Shown here piece after piece: positions 25,961 through 34,916 of a stretch of 64,000 bases of DNA. A program made the position numbers and the translations under genes. This DNA is from Phytoactinopolyspora alkaliphila (GTDB lineage: Bacteria; Actinomycetota; Actinomycetes; Jiangellales; Jiangellaceae): positions 372,001 to 436,000 of the forward strand of contig NZ_JAAGOB010000002.1 of NCBI RefSeq assembly GCF_010550695.1, given 5' to 3'. Every line of letters starts with the position of its first letter. The first letter of the stretch is position 1. The notes below the pieces were generated by a model that had not been told where the DNA came from, ran no database searches, and saw only the letters and a list, made by a program, of their open reading frames with translations.

Positions 25961-26764
25961 ATGACAGTTCCTTCTCGGGCTCTCTCCAAGGGTATGGCCC
26001 GGATCGTCGCTGAACTGGAGCTGCGGCAGCCGACGCTGGTAACCATCGAGGAACTGGCCGAACTGGCCCACGAAGTCGAGTTGAGAACACCAGCGAAGGT
26101 GCTCGCCGCACGGCTACGGGCCACAGGCTGGCTTCTACCAACCGCGCAGCGCGGCGTGTACGAGTTTGCCCCTGGCTCACATGCCGGACCGTACGGCCAC
26201 GGTGACCCGTTCATCGACCTTCGCGCGAGCCTGCGCGCGGGGCACCAGCCGATCACAGTGGCGTTGCAGAGCGCGTTATGGCTGCACGGGCTCGCCGAGA
26301 GGGTGCCCGACCGTCATGAAGTCGCCGTCCCCGCCGGTGCCACCATCTCGGACGCAATCAGAGACCGGATGCGGGTCGTGCGGTTCTCCCCCCGGCTACC
26401 TCCCGCCGAAGTAGAGCGGCTAACCGTCCATCAACCACCCACCATCCTGGTCCACCTCGCGTCCAAACCCGGCGACGTCCGCGGCTGGCACACATTCGCC
26501 GAGGCACTGCCAGACCTAGTCAGCAACAGCTCACCCGACGATCTGAACCGTGAGCTACACCAACGCCCCAGCACGGCCCGGGCACGACTCGCCTACCTGC
26601 TCAGCGGCGTCGCACCCCAGACCGCCGACCGACTCCAGCCCACCCGGCCACCCACCGTCACGTGGTTCGGCGCTTCGCGCACCACCCGCCGCTTCGACAA
26701 ACGCTTCAACATCGCAGACGGCCTCCTCCCCTTCGACCCCCGCACCATCAGCGAGGCAGCATGA
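25961..26764 (+). CDS. abiEi: AbiEi-family antitoxin
   Basis: 267 residues. An N-terminal winged-helix part (about 1-75, TIEELAELAHEVELRTPAKV) precedes the AbiEi C-terminal domain (ITVALQSALWLHGLAERVPD and PAGATISDAIRDRMRVVRFS). In the type IV AbiE system it represses the operon and counters the toxin without direct binding. ATG 25961 follows GAGGTTAGG. The stop overlaps the toxin ATG (ATGA at 26761-26764), the normal AbiE layout. The gene looks intact. It lies in the tRNA-Ala island, a typical home for phage-defence cargo. Confidence 0.88.
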   Translation: MTVPSRALSKGMARIVAELELRQPTLVTIEELAELAHEVELRTPAKVLAARLRATGWLLPTAQRGVYEFAPGSHAGPYGHGDPFIDLRASLRAGHQPITVALQSALWLHGLAERVPDRHEVAVPAGATISDAIRDRMRVVRFSPRLPPAEVERLTVHQPPTILVHLASKPGDVRGWHTFAEALPDLVSNSSPDDLNRELHQRPSTARARLAYLLSGVAPQTADRLQPTRPPTVTWFGASRTTRRFDKRFNIADGLLPFDPRTISEAA

Positions 26765-27709
26765 ATGCTCTGACCGCGGGCTGGCTCGCCCGGCACACCC
26801 CACCCGGAGCCGGCGGACGCTACGCCGCCCTCATCGACATCGCCCAAGACCTACTCCTCACGCACCTGGCCGAACAAGGCATGTTCGACCACCTCGTATT
26901 CAAAGGCGGCACGGCCCTTCGAAAGCTCTACGCCGGCAACGCCGGACGCTTCTCCACCGACCTCGACTTCTCCGTCCACAACCCAGCCGACGACCCAAAC
27001 GCCGTCGCCGAACTCCTGCGAGCCGAGATCGACGGACAGCAGATCAACGGCTTCACCTACCACGTCACCGACCGCCGCGGGCCGAGCACACGTCCACTAC
27101 GACACCCCATTCGGCAGCGTCGGCAACCTCACCACCAAACTCGACATCGGACCAGCCCCCTGGCTGCCTCCCCACGAACGCGGCTGGATACCACTGCCCA
27201 TCCACCGCGCATACGCCCTGCCCGACAGCCTCCCAGTCATGGCCCTCGAAGAGAACATGGCCGAAAAGATCGCCCGGCTCGCCCGCCGGACCCCGGCCCG
27301 CGACGTCTACGACCTAGTCTGGATCGCCACCACCAGCCCGCACTCCAGCTTCGACCGCGACACCGTCCGCCGCCTGGCCATCCTCAAGACCTGGGTCGAC
27401 CAGTACGGCCTGTCATCACCACCAACGACCTGGCCACCAGTCACCGGCGCCGTGGGCTACCACCCCGCACTCTGGAAGACCATCCGACCCGCGGCCGACT
27501 ACGACGAAGACAGCATCGGCCTGCTCGCCATCCCCGCGCCCAGCCTGGACGAACTCAGCACCCAACTCCGCAACCACTACGACTTTCTCGCCGAACCCGA
27601 CGACACCGAACAACGCATCATCACCAGCAACGCCAACGGCCGCAGACTCGTCCTCGCCTCGCTCACCGAACTCCCCGACCCCCGCTTCGCCAACCGCCCG
27701 ATCTACTAA
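26761..27709 (+). pseudogene. abiEii: AbiEii-family nucleotidyltransferase toxin, frameshifted
   Basis: The first frame encodes the nucleotidyltransferase core (FDHLVFKGGTALRKLYAG and RFSTDLDFSVHN, the GG-T-x-x-R-K and D-x-D motifs) and fails after HVTDRRG. The second continues with RAHVHYDTPFGSVGNLTTKL and reaches LTELPDPRFANRPIY at 27709. Removing one G from the GGG at 27079-27081 restores a toxin of about 315 residues. As read, the toxin is truncated and probably inactive, leaving an unpartnered antitoxin. Sequencing error cannot be excluded. Confidence 0.82.
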
Positions 27710-27926
27710 TCACGTGGCGTCCAAGGTCGTGCGTCCTCTGATCAGGCACATCTGGCGGGCGAATTCTGCCCCAGCGAAATCGACAGACGGTTGATGCGCC
27801 GGAAGCGAGCCACGTCCGCGGCGAGAAGACGCGTGCGTTGACGTAGTTTGAACTCCCTGTCGTGCCGAGTTGCGGGGTGCTCGGAAACCACGTGCCCTGC
27901 CCCAGCTAGTTTGAGAGCCTGGTCCG

Positions 27927-28457
27927 ATGACCCGTCACCTCAGGCCGAACGTGCGCATTGTGCACCTGAATGGTCCTACTTTCCGCGCTCTCGCCGATGG
28001 CGATCTGGTAGCGGCGAACGCGGTCAGCCCTGTCCCCGTTTCCGCCTACTTCGCGGGCCCGGACTGGCGCGGGGTGTGGCAGATGCGCAGGCGACAGGTC
28101 GAGGAAGACCCTGCCAGCGCGGCATGGGTTACCGGCGTCATCTGGGACGCACAGGAGAAGTTGGCCGTGGGCCGAGCCGGCTACCACGGGCCTCCCGACT
28201 CATCGGGGTTGGTGGAGATCGGCTACGCCGTCGACCCAGCGTACCGGCGTCGCGGCTACGCCCGCGCAGCTTTAGAAGCTCTGATGCGTCGCGCCACTGA
28301 CGAGCCACGGGTATGCACGGTGCGGGTCACCATAAGCCCCGGCAACCTGGCCTCCTACCAACTGGCATCGCAGTACGGCTTCGTTGAGGTAGGGGAACAG
28401 TGGGACGAAGAGGATGGCTTGGAAATCGTCTACGAGGTCGCCGGGGGTCAGTCCTAG
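27927..28457 (+). CDS. GNAT-family N-acetyltransferase
   Basis: 176 residues. The acetyl-CoA binding motif A is clear: VEIGYAVDPAYRRRGYARAA (R-x-x-G-x-A near residue 110), followed by motif B (SPGNLASYQLASQYGFVEVG). It resembles RimJ/RimL-type and antibiotic-modifying GNAT enzymes. The acceptor is unknown. It lies inside the island as a single cargo gene. Confidence 0.85.
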   Translation: MTRHLRPNVRIVHLNGPTFRALADGDLVAANAVSPVPVSAYFAGPDWRGVWQMRRRQVEEDPASAAWVTGVIWDAQEKLAVGRAGYHGPPDSSGLVEIGYAVDPAYRRRGYARAALEALMRRATDEPRVCTVRVTISPGNLASYQLASQYGFVEVGEQWDEEDGLEIVYEVAGGQS

Positions 28458-28582
28458 ACTCCGTACATGCCGCGTTGAAGCGTGGCCGACTGGCGGCGCA
28501 ATGACGCGGGTGTCGTCGCGGCTCGACGTTCTGTCGTGTCGATGACCGGTCGAGAATGAGTGGAGTGTCCACAAGGGATGAA

Positions 28583-29112
28583 CAAGACTCGCTCTCATGG
28601 ACTTTGGTACAGGCGGCAGAGGTTTGGGCTGAGAAGGGATTCGTGGTCCTTCCCCAGTACGTGCCGGCAACCGCCCTGCATGAGGCCGTGCGTACTGCCG
28701 TCGCTGTTCCCGACCGGCGATGAGTTCCACGACCGTGTTGATCCTGAGCGCAACGCCAGGTTCCTCGGCGACGAATTCAACGGCATCGACACTTTCCCGT
28801 TCGCAAGCCGCCGCGCTCAACCGGCTTCCGGTGTGCGATGCCTCATCGGCCTTGCAACGACGCTCCTTGGCGACGAGGACGTGCGGCTGTATTCCGCTGA
28901 GACCTGGGCGAAGTTCGAAGGCGCGGCCGACTACAAGCAGAACCCTCCACCGCGACTACCTCAACCGCACGATACTGGTGCCCTCGACGGCACCAGGCTT
29001 CCAACAGCTCGAGTGCTTCGTCTTCTTGACTGATGTGACGGCTGAAAACGTCTACATGGGACGCGGCGTCGCCTCCACCAACGCCGACACCGCACTCGGC
29101 ATCACGAAATGA
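28583..29112 (+). pseudogene. Broken phytanoyl-CoA dioxygenase (PhyH)-family gene
   Basis: One protein is spread over three frames. It begins LVQAAEVWAEKGFVVLPQYV, continues with FPTGDEFHDRVDPERNARFL and FNGIDTFPF, and later gives LHRDYLNRTILVPSTAPGFQ and LECFVFLTDVTAEN. The HRD segment and the Phe-rich strand fit the 2-oxoglutarate oxygenase family, and the reading ends near the tRNA-Ala. At least two frameshifts make it non-functional. It is the cargo gene nearest the right border of the island. Confidence 0.6.
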
Positions 29113-29114
29113 AT

Positions 29115-29133
29115 ATGGTCATAAAGTGGTCGC
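29115..29133. repeat. Island repeat, short third copy
   Basis: ATGGTCATAAAGTGGTCGC matches the core of the repeats at 24511 and 25497 (GTGGTCGTAAAGTGGTC). It sits 48 bases inside the right border of the island. Confidence 0.45.
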
Positions 29134-29180
29134 ACAACAAGAAGCGGCCGATCAGAAGCCTCTGACCAGCCGCTTTATGT

Positions 29181-29256
<76 letters not shown>

Positions 29257-29366
29257 TGAACGGAAAACCTGGAGCAGACTACCACCGCCGGGGCTGTGTT
29301 GCCGAATCCGGAGGTCGTTCGCGTATCACCCGGATCACGAGCACACGGCCCGCACGGAGCGACGAA

Positions 29367-30326
29367 TCATTCACCGACGGCGCGGCGCGTCTCCGGCATC
29401 TCCTCGGCTTCGGCATCGTCGCCAGATTGCGCCTCAGCCGCCGACGCCCCCGTGCCGGTCGCCGACGCCGCGGGCGCGGACGGCCGGTGGGTGGGGAGAT
29501 CGAAGGACTTGTCCGGCTCCAGCCGCCCGGACGTCCACGAGCCCTCCTGGTTCAGCTCGATCTTGCGCACGATGCGCCGGGGCGCTTTCGGTGCGGTGAC
29601 GTAGGTGGGCAGCGGGACGTCCACCGGCTCCCAGGTGTCCTCGGCGGGCGGCGCGGCCACGTCCGGAACGTCAAGCACCGCGACCCGTTTGCCGTCCTCG
29701 GTGACCGCAGGCGATGCCGCCTCGACCGGGGTCTCAGCGGACTCGGCCGCGCGCTCGCGGACCAGGCGGCGGCGCAGGTCCGCTCGCCGGCTCGCCTGCT
29801 GCACAGCGGCACGACGAGCGACGACGAGGAACCCCGCGAGCGCGAGCCCCGAGGCAACGGCGGCCGACGACGGCACCGGCCCGAGCAGAGTGCCGGCGGT
29901 GACGGAGATCGTGGTGAGTAGGAGGATCGACAGAATCAGCCGCCGGCGACGTGCAGCGGCGGCGAAGGCACGGTTCATCCGCCTGAGCTCCGATTCGAGA
30001 CGGTCTGAGCGGTCGGTGGTGTGGTTCGCAACATCGCTGACATCGGTGCGAGCACCCTCGGCGGCGGCGCTCCGGGCCGGGCGCGCCTTCCCCGTCGACA
30101 CGGGGACCATCCCAGACGCGTCAGCGGAGATGATCGTCTGGCTGTCCACTCCCAGGCGGTGGGGCGCGTGTATGGGGCCGGACCGGGGGCGCAGGACACG
30201 TACACCGTTCACCGCGTCCGTCTCCCTGGCCCGCTCGACCTCCTCGTTGCGACGCACCCACCGCGGAACGAGCACGGCCAGCCACGCGGCGACGATCGCC
30301 GCATAAATCAGGCCGCTATACCCCAT
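29367..30326 (-). CDS. sepX: SepX/GlpR-like cell-division membrane protein
   Basis: 319 residues. The N-terminus is a membrane helix (GLIYAAIVAAWLAVLVPRWV) ending in arginines. A soluble region to about residue 125 follows, then two further hydrophobic segments (LILSILLLTTISVTAGTLLG and VASGLALAGFLVVA), and a disordered Pro/Ala/Glu-rich tail. This layout and the neighbours (rimJ-like, moeA/glp paralogue, galU) match the protein called SepX in Streptomyces and GlpR in Corynebacterium, where it links a gephyrin-like MoeA paralogue to the FtsZ divisome. The assignment rests on layout and gene order, not an alignment. Confidence 0.75.
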   Translation of the reverse strand: MGYSGLIYAAIVAAWLAVLVPRWVRRNEEVERARETDAVNGVRVLRPRSGPIHAPHRLGVDSQTIISADASGMVPVSTGKARPARSAAAEGARTDVSDVANHTTDRSDRLESELRRMNRAFAAAARRRRLILSILLLTTISVTAGTLLGPVPSSAAVASGLALAGFLVVARRAAVQQASRRADLRRRLVRERAAESAETPVEAASPAVTEDGKRVAVLDVPDVAAPPAEDTWEPVDVPLPTYVTAPKAPRRIVRKIELNQEGSWTSGRLEPDKSFDLPTHRPSAPAASATGTGASAAEAQSGDDAEAEEMPETRRAVGE

Positions 30327-30421
30327 GTCATCAGACGGTACGGGGCGTTACGTCCCTGGCGGTGGACCTGCTACGGTGTGTCGCCGGTAACGGGTGTGAC
30401 TCGTGTGGCGTCCGCACGGAT

Positions 30422-31036
30422 TCAGGACAGATTCCGTGAGGCGTGCCAGCGACGCAGGAGGCCTTCCGGGACCTCTTCGAGGGTGAGCGCGAAGGACCGA
30501 TGGTCCCGCCATGCCCCGTCGATGTGCAGCAGGCCCTTGCGGAGCCCTTCCTCCCGGAAGCCGAGCTTCTCGACCACACGCAGCGACGCCTGGTTCTCCG
30601 GCCGGATGTTCACTTCCAGCCGGTGCAGGCCGGCAACCTGGAAGCAATAGTCCGTGGCCAGTGCCAGTGCGGTGGGGATAATGCCGCGCCCGGCCAGCGC
30701 TCCGTCGATCCAGTATCCGACGGTCCCGGTTCGAGCCGAACCCCAGATGATGTTGGACACTCCGAGCTGGCCGGCCAGCCGCCCGTCGTAGGTCACTCCC
30801 CAGGACAGCGCCTCGTCGGCGCGACCCTGCGCGGAATGCAGCCTTACCATCTGCCGGAACGTCATGGGTGGGACCGACGACGACGGTGGTGGCGTCGCCT
30901 CCCAGCGCCGCAGCCACTCGATGTTGCGGGCTCTGACCTCGGCCCAGGCGCGGGAATCGCGATAACGCAAGGGTCGCAGGCCCACCGGTCCGTCCGTCAG
31001 CTCGACCGGCCAGGCAAGCCTGGACCCGGACTTCAC
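30422..31036 (-). CDS. RimJ/RimL-type N-acetyltransferase
   Basis: 204 residues of GNAT fold. The acetyl-CoA motif is GYWIDGALAGRGIIPTALAL and motif B is NIRPENQASLRVVEKLGFRE. The N-terminus (VGLRPLRYRDSRAWAEVRAR) is typical of RimJ-like enzymes. It probably acetylates protein N-termini or a small amine. It overlaps the upstream mog/moaB gene by four bases (ATGA) and lies in the conserved galU to sepX block. Confidence 0.9.
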   Translation of the reverse strand: MKSGSRLAWPVELTDGPVGLRPLRYRDSRAWAEVRARNIEWLRRWEATPPPSSSVPPMTFRQMVRLHSAQGRADEALSWGVTYDGRLAGQLGVSNIIWGSARTGTVGYWIDGALAGRGIIPTALALATDYCFQVAGLHRLEVNIRPENQASLRVVEKLGFREEGLRKGLLHIDGAWRDHRSFALTLEEVPEGLLRRWHASRNLS

Positions 31037-31521
31037 TGCGGGTCCTTGCGCGGGTGGTCTCCCCCAGCGAGCTGATCGACGGCGTGGCCGAGTAGCGGCG
31101 CCAATACGGCGAGCCCGTCGCGAACGCCTCCGGTGGATCCTGGAAGGTTGACGACCAGCGTGCGTCCCGCTCGTCCGGCGAGGCCTCGTGACAACGCGGC
31201 GGCCGGCACACCCTGCGCGGTGCCGTAGGCGCGGATGGCCTCCGCCACGCCCGGCACCTCGGCGTCGAGCACCCGCCGGGTCATCTCCGGTGTGAGGTCG
31301 TTCGGGTTCAGTCCCGTTCCGCCTGTCGTCACGATGACGTCGTACCCTGCGTCGACACCGTTGCGCAAGGCGGACTCCACGTCCGGCCCGTCCGGCACCA
31401 CCGTCGGCCCGTCCACGTCGGCTCCGAGATCGCGGAGACCGGCCACCAGTACCGGGCCGCTGCGGTCTTCGTAGACGCCCGCGGCGGCTCTGGTCGATAC
31501 GGTCACCACCAGCGCTCTCAT
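31033..31521 (-). CDS. MogA/MoaB-family molybdopterin adenylyltransferase
   Basis: 162 residues from ATG 31521; GTG 31536 is the alternative. The MPT-binding motif TTGGTGLNPNDLTPEMTRRV and VVNLPGSTGGVRDGLAVLAP are characteristic. The enzyme adenylates molybdopterin before MoeA inserts molybdate. It lies between moaC and the rimJ-like gene, in one tight minus-strand run. Other molybdopterin steps (MoaA, MoaD, MoaE) are not in the window. Confidence 0.92.
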   Translation of the reverse strand: MRALVVTVSTRAAAGVYEDRSGPVLVAGLRDLGADVDGPTVVPDGPDVESALRNGVDAGYDVIVTTGGTGLNPNDLTPEMTRRVLDAEVPGVAEAIRAYGTAQGVPAAALSRGLAGRAGRTLVVNLPGSTGGVRDGLAVLAPLLGHAVDQLAGGDHPRKDPQ

Positions 31522-31525
31522 CGAC

Positions 31526-32002
31526 TCAGCCCGCACGCCGCCAGGTGCCGGAGCGCCCGCCCGTCTTCTCCTCGACTCGGATATCCGAGATCACGGCGCC
31601 TCGGTCGATCGCCTTGACCATGTCGACGACGGTCAGCGCCGCCGTGGCCACGGCGGTGAGCGCCTCCATCTCCACGCCGGTCCGGTCCGCGGTACGCACG
31701 GTCGCCGAGATCTCCACCGCGTCGTCGGCGACGGAGAGGTCGACGTCCACGCCGTGTATGGCCAGCGGATGGCACAGCGGCACCAGGTCCGGCGTGCGTT
31801 TGGCGCCCTGGATCCCGGCGATCCGGGCCACCGCCAGCGCGTCGCCCTTTGGCACGTCACCGGCGCGTAGTGCGCTGATCACCTCTGGCGACACGAGCAC
31901 TCGCCCCGATGCACGCGCGGTGCGAACCGTGACGTCCTTGGCCGTGACGTCGACCATCCGTGCCGATCCGTCGTCGTTGATGTGCGTCAGTCGTCCGGCC
32001 AC
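31526..32002 (-). CDS. moaC: Cyclic pyranopterin monophosphate synthase
   Basis: 158 residues, normal MoaC length. The active-site signature is seen in GAKRTPDLVPLCHPLAIHGV and VEMEALTAVATAALTVVDMV, with the catalytic lysine in DMVKAIDRGA. It completes conversion of GTP to cyclic pyranopterin for the molybdenum cofactor. The gene starts two bases after the moeA-like stop. Confidence 0.95.
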   Translation of the reverse strand: MAGRLTHINDDGSARMVDVTAKDVTVRTARASGRVLVSPEVISALRAGDVPKGDALAVARIAGIQGAKRTPDLVPLCHPLAIHGVDVDLSVADDAVEISATVRTADRTGVEMEALTAVATAALTVVDMVKAIDRGAVISDIRVEEKTGGRSGTWRRAG

Positions 32003-32004
32003 GG

Positions 32005-33231
32005 TCAGTCCTTCCTGCTCTCCAGGCGCATCGCGTCGACCACCTGGCCCGCCGCGACCTCGGTGATGTGCTCCGGGACGACGATCAGGGAGTTCGCGTA
32101 CGCCAGATCGCCCAGCCGGTGCGACTCCTGGGCTCCCAAGGGTGTCACGAGGTAGGAACCGTCCGACGACGGCTGCAGGCGCGCCCGAGCGAACTGCCGC
32201 CGACCGTCCGGCGAGCGCAGGCTCTCCTGGAGAACCGCCTTCACGCTGGACCGATGCAGGCGAGCGGCGCCGAACATCTTGCGGATGGCCGGGCGGACGA
32301 AGACCTCGAACGAGACGAACGCGCTCACCGGATTGCCGGGAAGCGTGAAGATGGGCGTGGACTCCTCGCCGATGGTGCCGAATCCCTGCGGCTTGCCGGG
32401 CTGCATGGCGACCTTCTCGAAGTTGACCGTGCCCAGCTGCGAGAGCACCGACTTCACGACGTCGTACGCTCCGGCGCTCACGCCTCCGGTGGTGATCACC
32501 AAGTCGGCGCGGACCAGCTGATCCTCGATCAGGCCGAGCAGCGTCTCCGGATCGTCCCGGACAGGAGGAATCCGGTAGGCGATAGCGCCCGCCTCCCGTG
32601 CGGCGGCGGTTAGAGTGAACGAGTTCGAGTCCGTGATCTGACCCATGAGCAGCGGATTACCCGGCTCGACCAGCTCGCTGCCAGTGGAGATCACGACGAC
32701 GCGCGGCTTCGGCCGGACCATCACCCGGTCACGGCCGACCGCAGCCAGCAGTCCGATCTGAGGAGCGCCCAGATAGGCGCCGGCCCCGAGGACCACGTCG
32801 CCTTCCCCGACATCCTCACCGGCCCGGCGGAAGTGCGCGCCCGGCTTCGGGGGCGCTGCGATGCGCACGCGAGCGGTTCCGCCGTCGGTCAGCTCCACCG
32901 GCACGATCGCGTCGGCTCCGGCGGGGATCGGCGCTCCGGTCATGATGCGGGCGGACAGACCAGGGCCGATCGCGGTGACGCGCGTGTCCCCGGCCGCGAT
33001 GTCCGCGACTACGGGCAACTCGACCGGCTCGTCGTCGCTCGCCTCGGTGACATCCTCGGCGCGCACGGCGTAGCCGTCCATCGCCGAGTTGTCGAACTGC
33101 GGCAACGGCCACGGCGCGACCACGTCCTCGGTGAGGACGCAGCCGTGGGCATCGAGGACATGGACGTCCAGGGGAGGCAGCGGTCGGATCGCCTCAAGGA
33201 CGTCGGACAGGTGGTCGGCCACTCGTTTCAC
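32005..33231 (-). CDS. MoeA/gephyrin-like protein (Glp candidate)
   Basis: 408 residues with all MoeA domains. It begins VADHLSDVLEAIRPLPPLDV, then PLPQFDNSAMDGYAVRAEDV, TGAPIPAGADAIVPVE, the MPT-binding ITTGGVSAGAYDVVKSVL and the NPVSAFVSFEVFVRPAI segment. The canonical activity is molybdate insertion. In actinobacteria the paralogue next to galU and the sepX/glpR gene is the divisome protein Glp, so this copy may act in cell division, in molybdenum cofactor synthesis, or both; the adjacent moaC and mog genes keep the enzymatic role open. Confidence 0.88.
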   Translation of the reverse strand: MKRVADHLSDVLEAIRPLPPLDVHVLDAHGCVLTEDVVAPWPLPQFDNSAMDGYAVRAEDVTEASDDEPVELPVVADIAAGDTRVTAIGPGLSARIMTGAPIPAGADAIVPVELTDGGTARVRIAAPPKPGAHFRRAGEDVGEGDVVLGAGAYLGAPQIGLLAAVGRDRVMVRPKPRVVVISTGSELVEPGNPLLMGQITDSNSFTLTAAAREAGAIAYRIPPVRDDPETLLGLIEDQLVRADLVITTGGVSAGAYDVVKSVLSQLGTVNFEKVAMQPGKPQGFGTIGEESTPIFTLPGNPVSAFVSFEVFVRPAIRKMFGAARLHRSSVKAVLQESLRSPDGRRQFARARLQPSSDGSYLVTPLGAQESHRLGDLAYANSLIVVPEHITEVAAGQVVDAMRLESRKD

Positions 33232-33304
33232 GTCAACAGCCTCTCAAAGACCGGCCCAGAAACCACTACCGACATTCTCGACGGCAGCCGTGGAGTTCGT
33301 CAGC

Positions 33305-34228
33305 TCACTCGCCGTCCTCGGGCGGCAACGCCGCCACGAACTCACGCAGCCACGGCCGGAACTCGGGCCCGAGGTCACTGCGTTCACTAGCCAGCTGAAC
33401 GATGGTACGCAGGTAGTCGAGACGGTCTCCGGTGTCGTAACGGCGGCCGCGGAAGACGACGGCCCGGACGCCGCCGCCGGATTCGGCCGGCACTCCGGCC
33501 AGCGTCTTGAGGGCGTCGGTGAGCTGGATCTCGCCGCCTCGGCCGGGCTCGGTGTTGCGCAGGACCTCGAAGACGGCCGGGTGGAGCACATACCGCCCGA
33601 TGATGGCCAGGTTGCTGGGCGCGTCGGCGGGGTCCGGCTTCTCCACCAGGTCGGTGACCGCCACCACGTCGTCGTCGTCGTCCGTCGGCTCCACGGCCGC
33701 GCACCCGTACAGATTGACCTGGGCGGGGTCGACCTCGATCAGCGCGATGACGCTGCCGCCGTACCGCTGCTGCACGTCGAGCATCTGGGACAGCAGGCGG
33801 TCTCGCGGATCGATCAGGTCGTCGCCCAGCATCACCGCGAACGGCTCGTCGCCGACATGCAGCGCACCACACAGCACGGCGTGTCCGAGACCGCGCGGGT
33901 CACCTTGCCGGACATAGTGGATGTCGCCGAGGACCTGGGACTTGCGCACCCGCCCGAGACGCAGCTCGTCGCCCTTCTGCTCCAGGGCAGCCTCGAGCTC
34001 CCAGGCGCGGTCGAAATGGTTCTCCAGCGAGTTCTTGTTCCGGCCGGTGACGAGGAGGATGTCCTCCAGCCCCGAGGCGACGGCCTCTTCCACCACGTAC
34101 TGGATGGCCGGCTTGTCGACCACCGGCAGCATTTCCTTCGGCGTCGCTTTGGTTGCCGGAAGGAACCTGGTGCCCAGACCAGCCACGGGGATGACGGCCT
34201 TGGTGACTGCTTTCGACGACGCGTTCAT
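33305..34228 (-). CDS. galU: UTP--glucose-1-phosphate uridylyltransferase
   Basis: 307 residues. The nucleotidyltransferase signature is at the N-terminus (VIPVAGLGTRFLPATKATPK, EMLPVVDKPAIQYVVEEA), with the FAVMLGDDLI and VEKPDP segments behind it. It makes UDP-glucose for glycan and trehalose pathways. It is the first gene of the minus-strand galU, moeA/glp, moaC, mog, rimJ-like block and is divergent from the formyl-THF cyclo-ligase gene. Confidence 0.96.
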   Translation of the reverse strand: MNASSKAVTKAVIPVAGLGTRFLPATKATPKEMLPVVDKPAIQYVVEEAVASGLEDILLVTGRNKNSLENHFDRAWELEAALEQKGDELRLGRVRKSQVLGDIHYVRQGDPRGLGHAVLCGALHVGDEPFAVMLGDDLIDPRDRLLSQMLDVQQRYGGSVIALIEVDPAQVNLYGCAAVEPTDDDDDVVAVTDLVEKPDPADAPSNLAIIGRYVLHPAVFEVLRNTEPGRGGEIQLTDALKTLAGVPAESGGGVRAVVFRGRRYDTGDRLDYLRTIVQLASERSDLGPEFRPWLREFVAALPPEDGE

Positions 34229-34331
34229 GTCGGTACCTTACTCAGTGCGTTCATTCGCGGACGTTGTCCCTGTCTCGTGATGAAGCCCGGGGAGCCTGCG
34301 CTCACCGCGCCGGACCGAGTACCGTGACAGG

Positions 34332-34916
34332 GTGCCGACGTCGATCCGCGAATCGAAGCGCGCGCTGCGCGAGCGCATCCTCGCCAATCGTGCCACCTTG
34401 GATGCTCGCGCCTTGGCCACCGACGCCCTGTCATTGCGGGACTCGCTGCTGGAGATACCCGAGTTCGCCCGCGCCACGCGTGTCGCCGCGTACGTGTCGG
34501 TCGGCACCGAACCGGGAACCGGGCCGCTCATCGAGCAGCTGTCGGAGAATGGCGTCGAGATCCTGCTGCCTGTGGTGCTGCCCGATTTCGACTTGGACTG
34601 GGCGGTCTACCGCGGCCCCGACTCGCTCACCCGGGCGCCACGGGGACTGCTTGAGCCCTCAGGCCCGACGGCCGGCCCCGGTGCGGTGGCCGACGTCGAC
34701 GCCGTGATCGTTCCCGCCCTGGCAGTGGACCGGCATGGCACCCGCCTCGGCAAAGGCGCGGGCTGCTACGACCGGGTGCTCGCCCGGCTGGCCGGCAGGA
34801 TACCGGCGTTCGTGTTGCTGCACGACGGCGAGATCCTGGACATACCGATCCCCCGGGAACCGCACGACATCGCCGTCGACACCGTGATCACTCCGTCCGG
34901 CCGGCACCACTTATAG
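34332..34916 (+). CDS. 5-formyltetrahydrofolate cyclo-ligase
   Basis: 194 residues, the usual size. It opens with SIRESKRALRERILANRATL, and the ATP/substrate site is in VPALAVDRHGTRLGKGAGCY with YDRVLA following. It returns 5-formyl-THF to the folate pool as 5,10-methenyl-THF. GTG start. Its 3' end overlaps the convergent penicillin acylase gene by 29 bases. The divergent placement beside galU is common in actinomycetes. Confidence 0.93.
   Translation: MPTSIRESKRALRERILANRATLDARALATDALSLRDSLLEIPEFARATRVAAYVSVGTEPGTGPLIEQLSENGVEILLPVVLPDFDLDWAVYRGPDSLTRAPRGLLEPSGPTAGPGAVADVDAVIVPALAVDRHGTRLGKGAGCYDRVLARLAGRIPAFVLLHDGEILDIPIPREPHDIAVDTVITPSGRHHL

Noticed and set aside
33089-34327. 412-residue plus-strand frame
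   Set aside because: Antisense to galU, which is a clear match over its full length.
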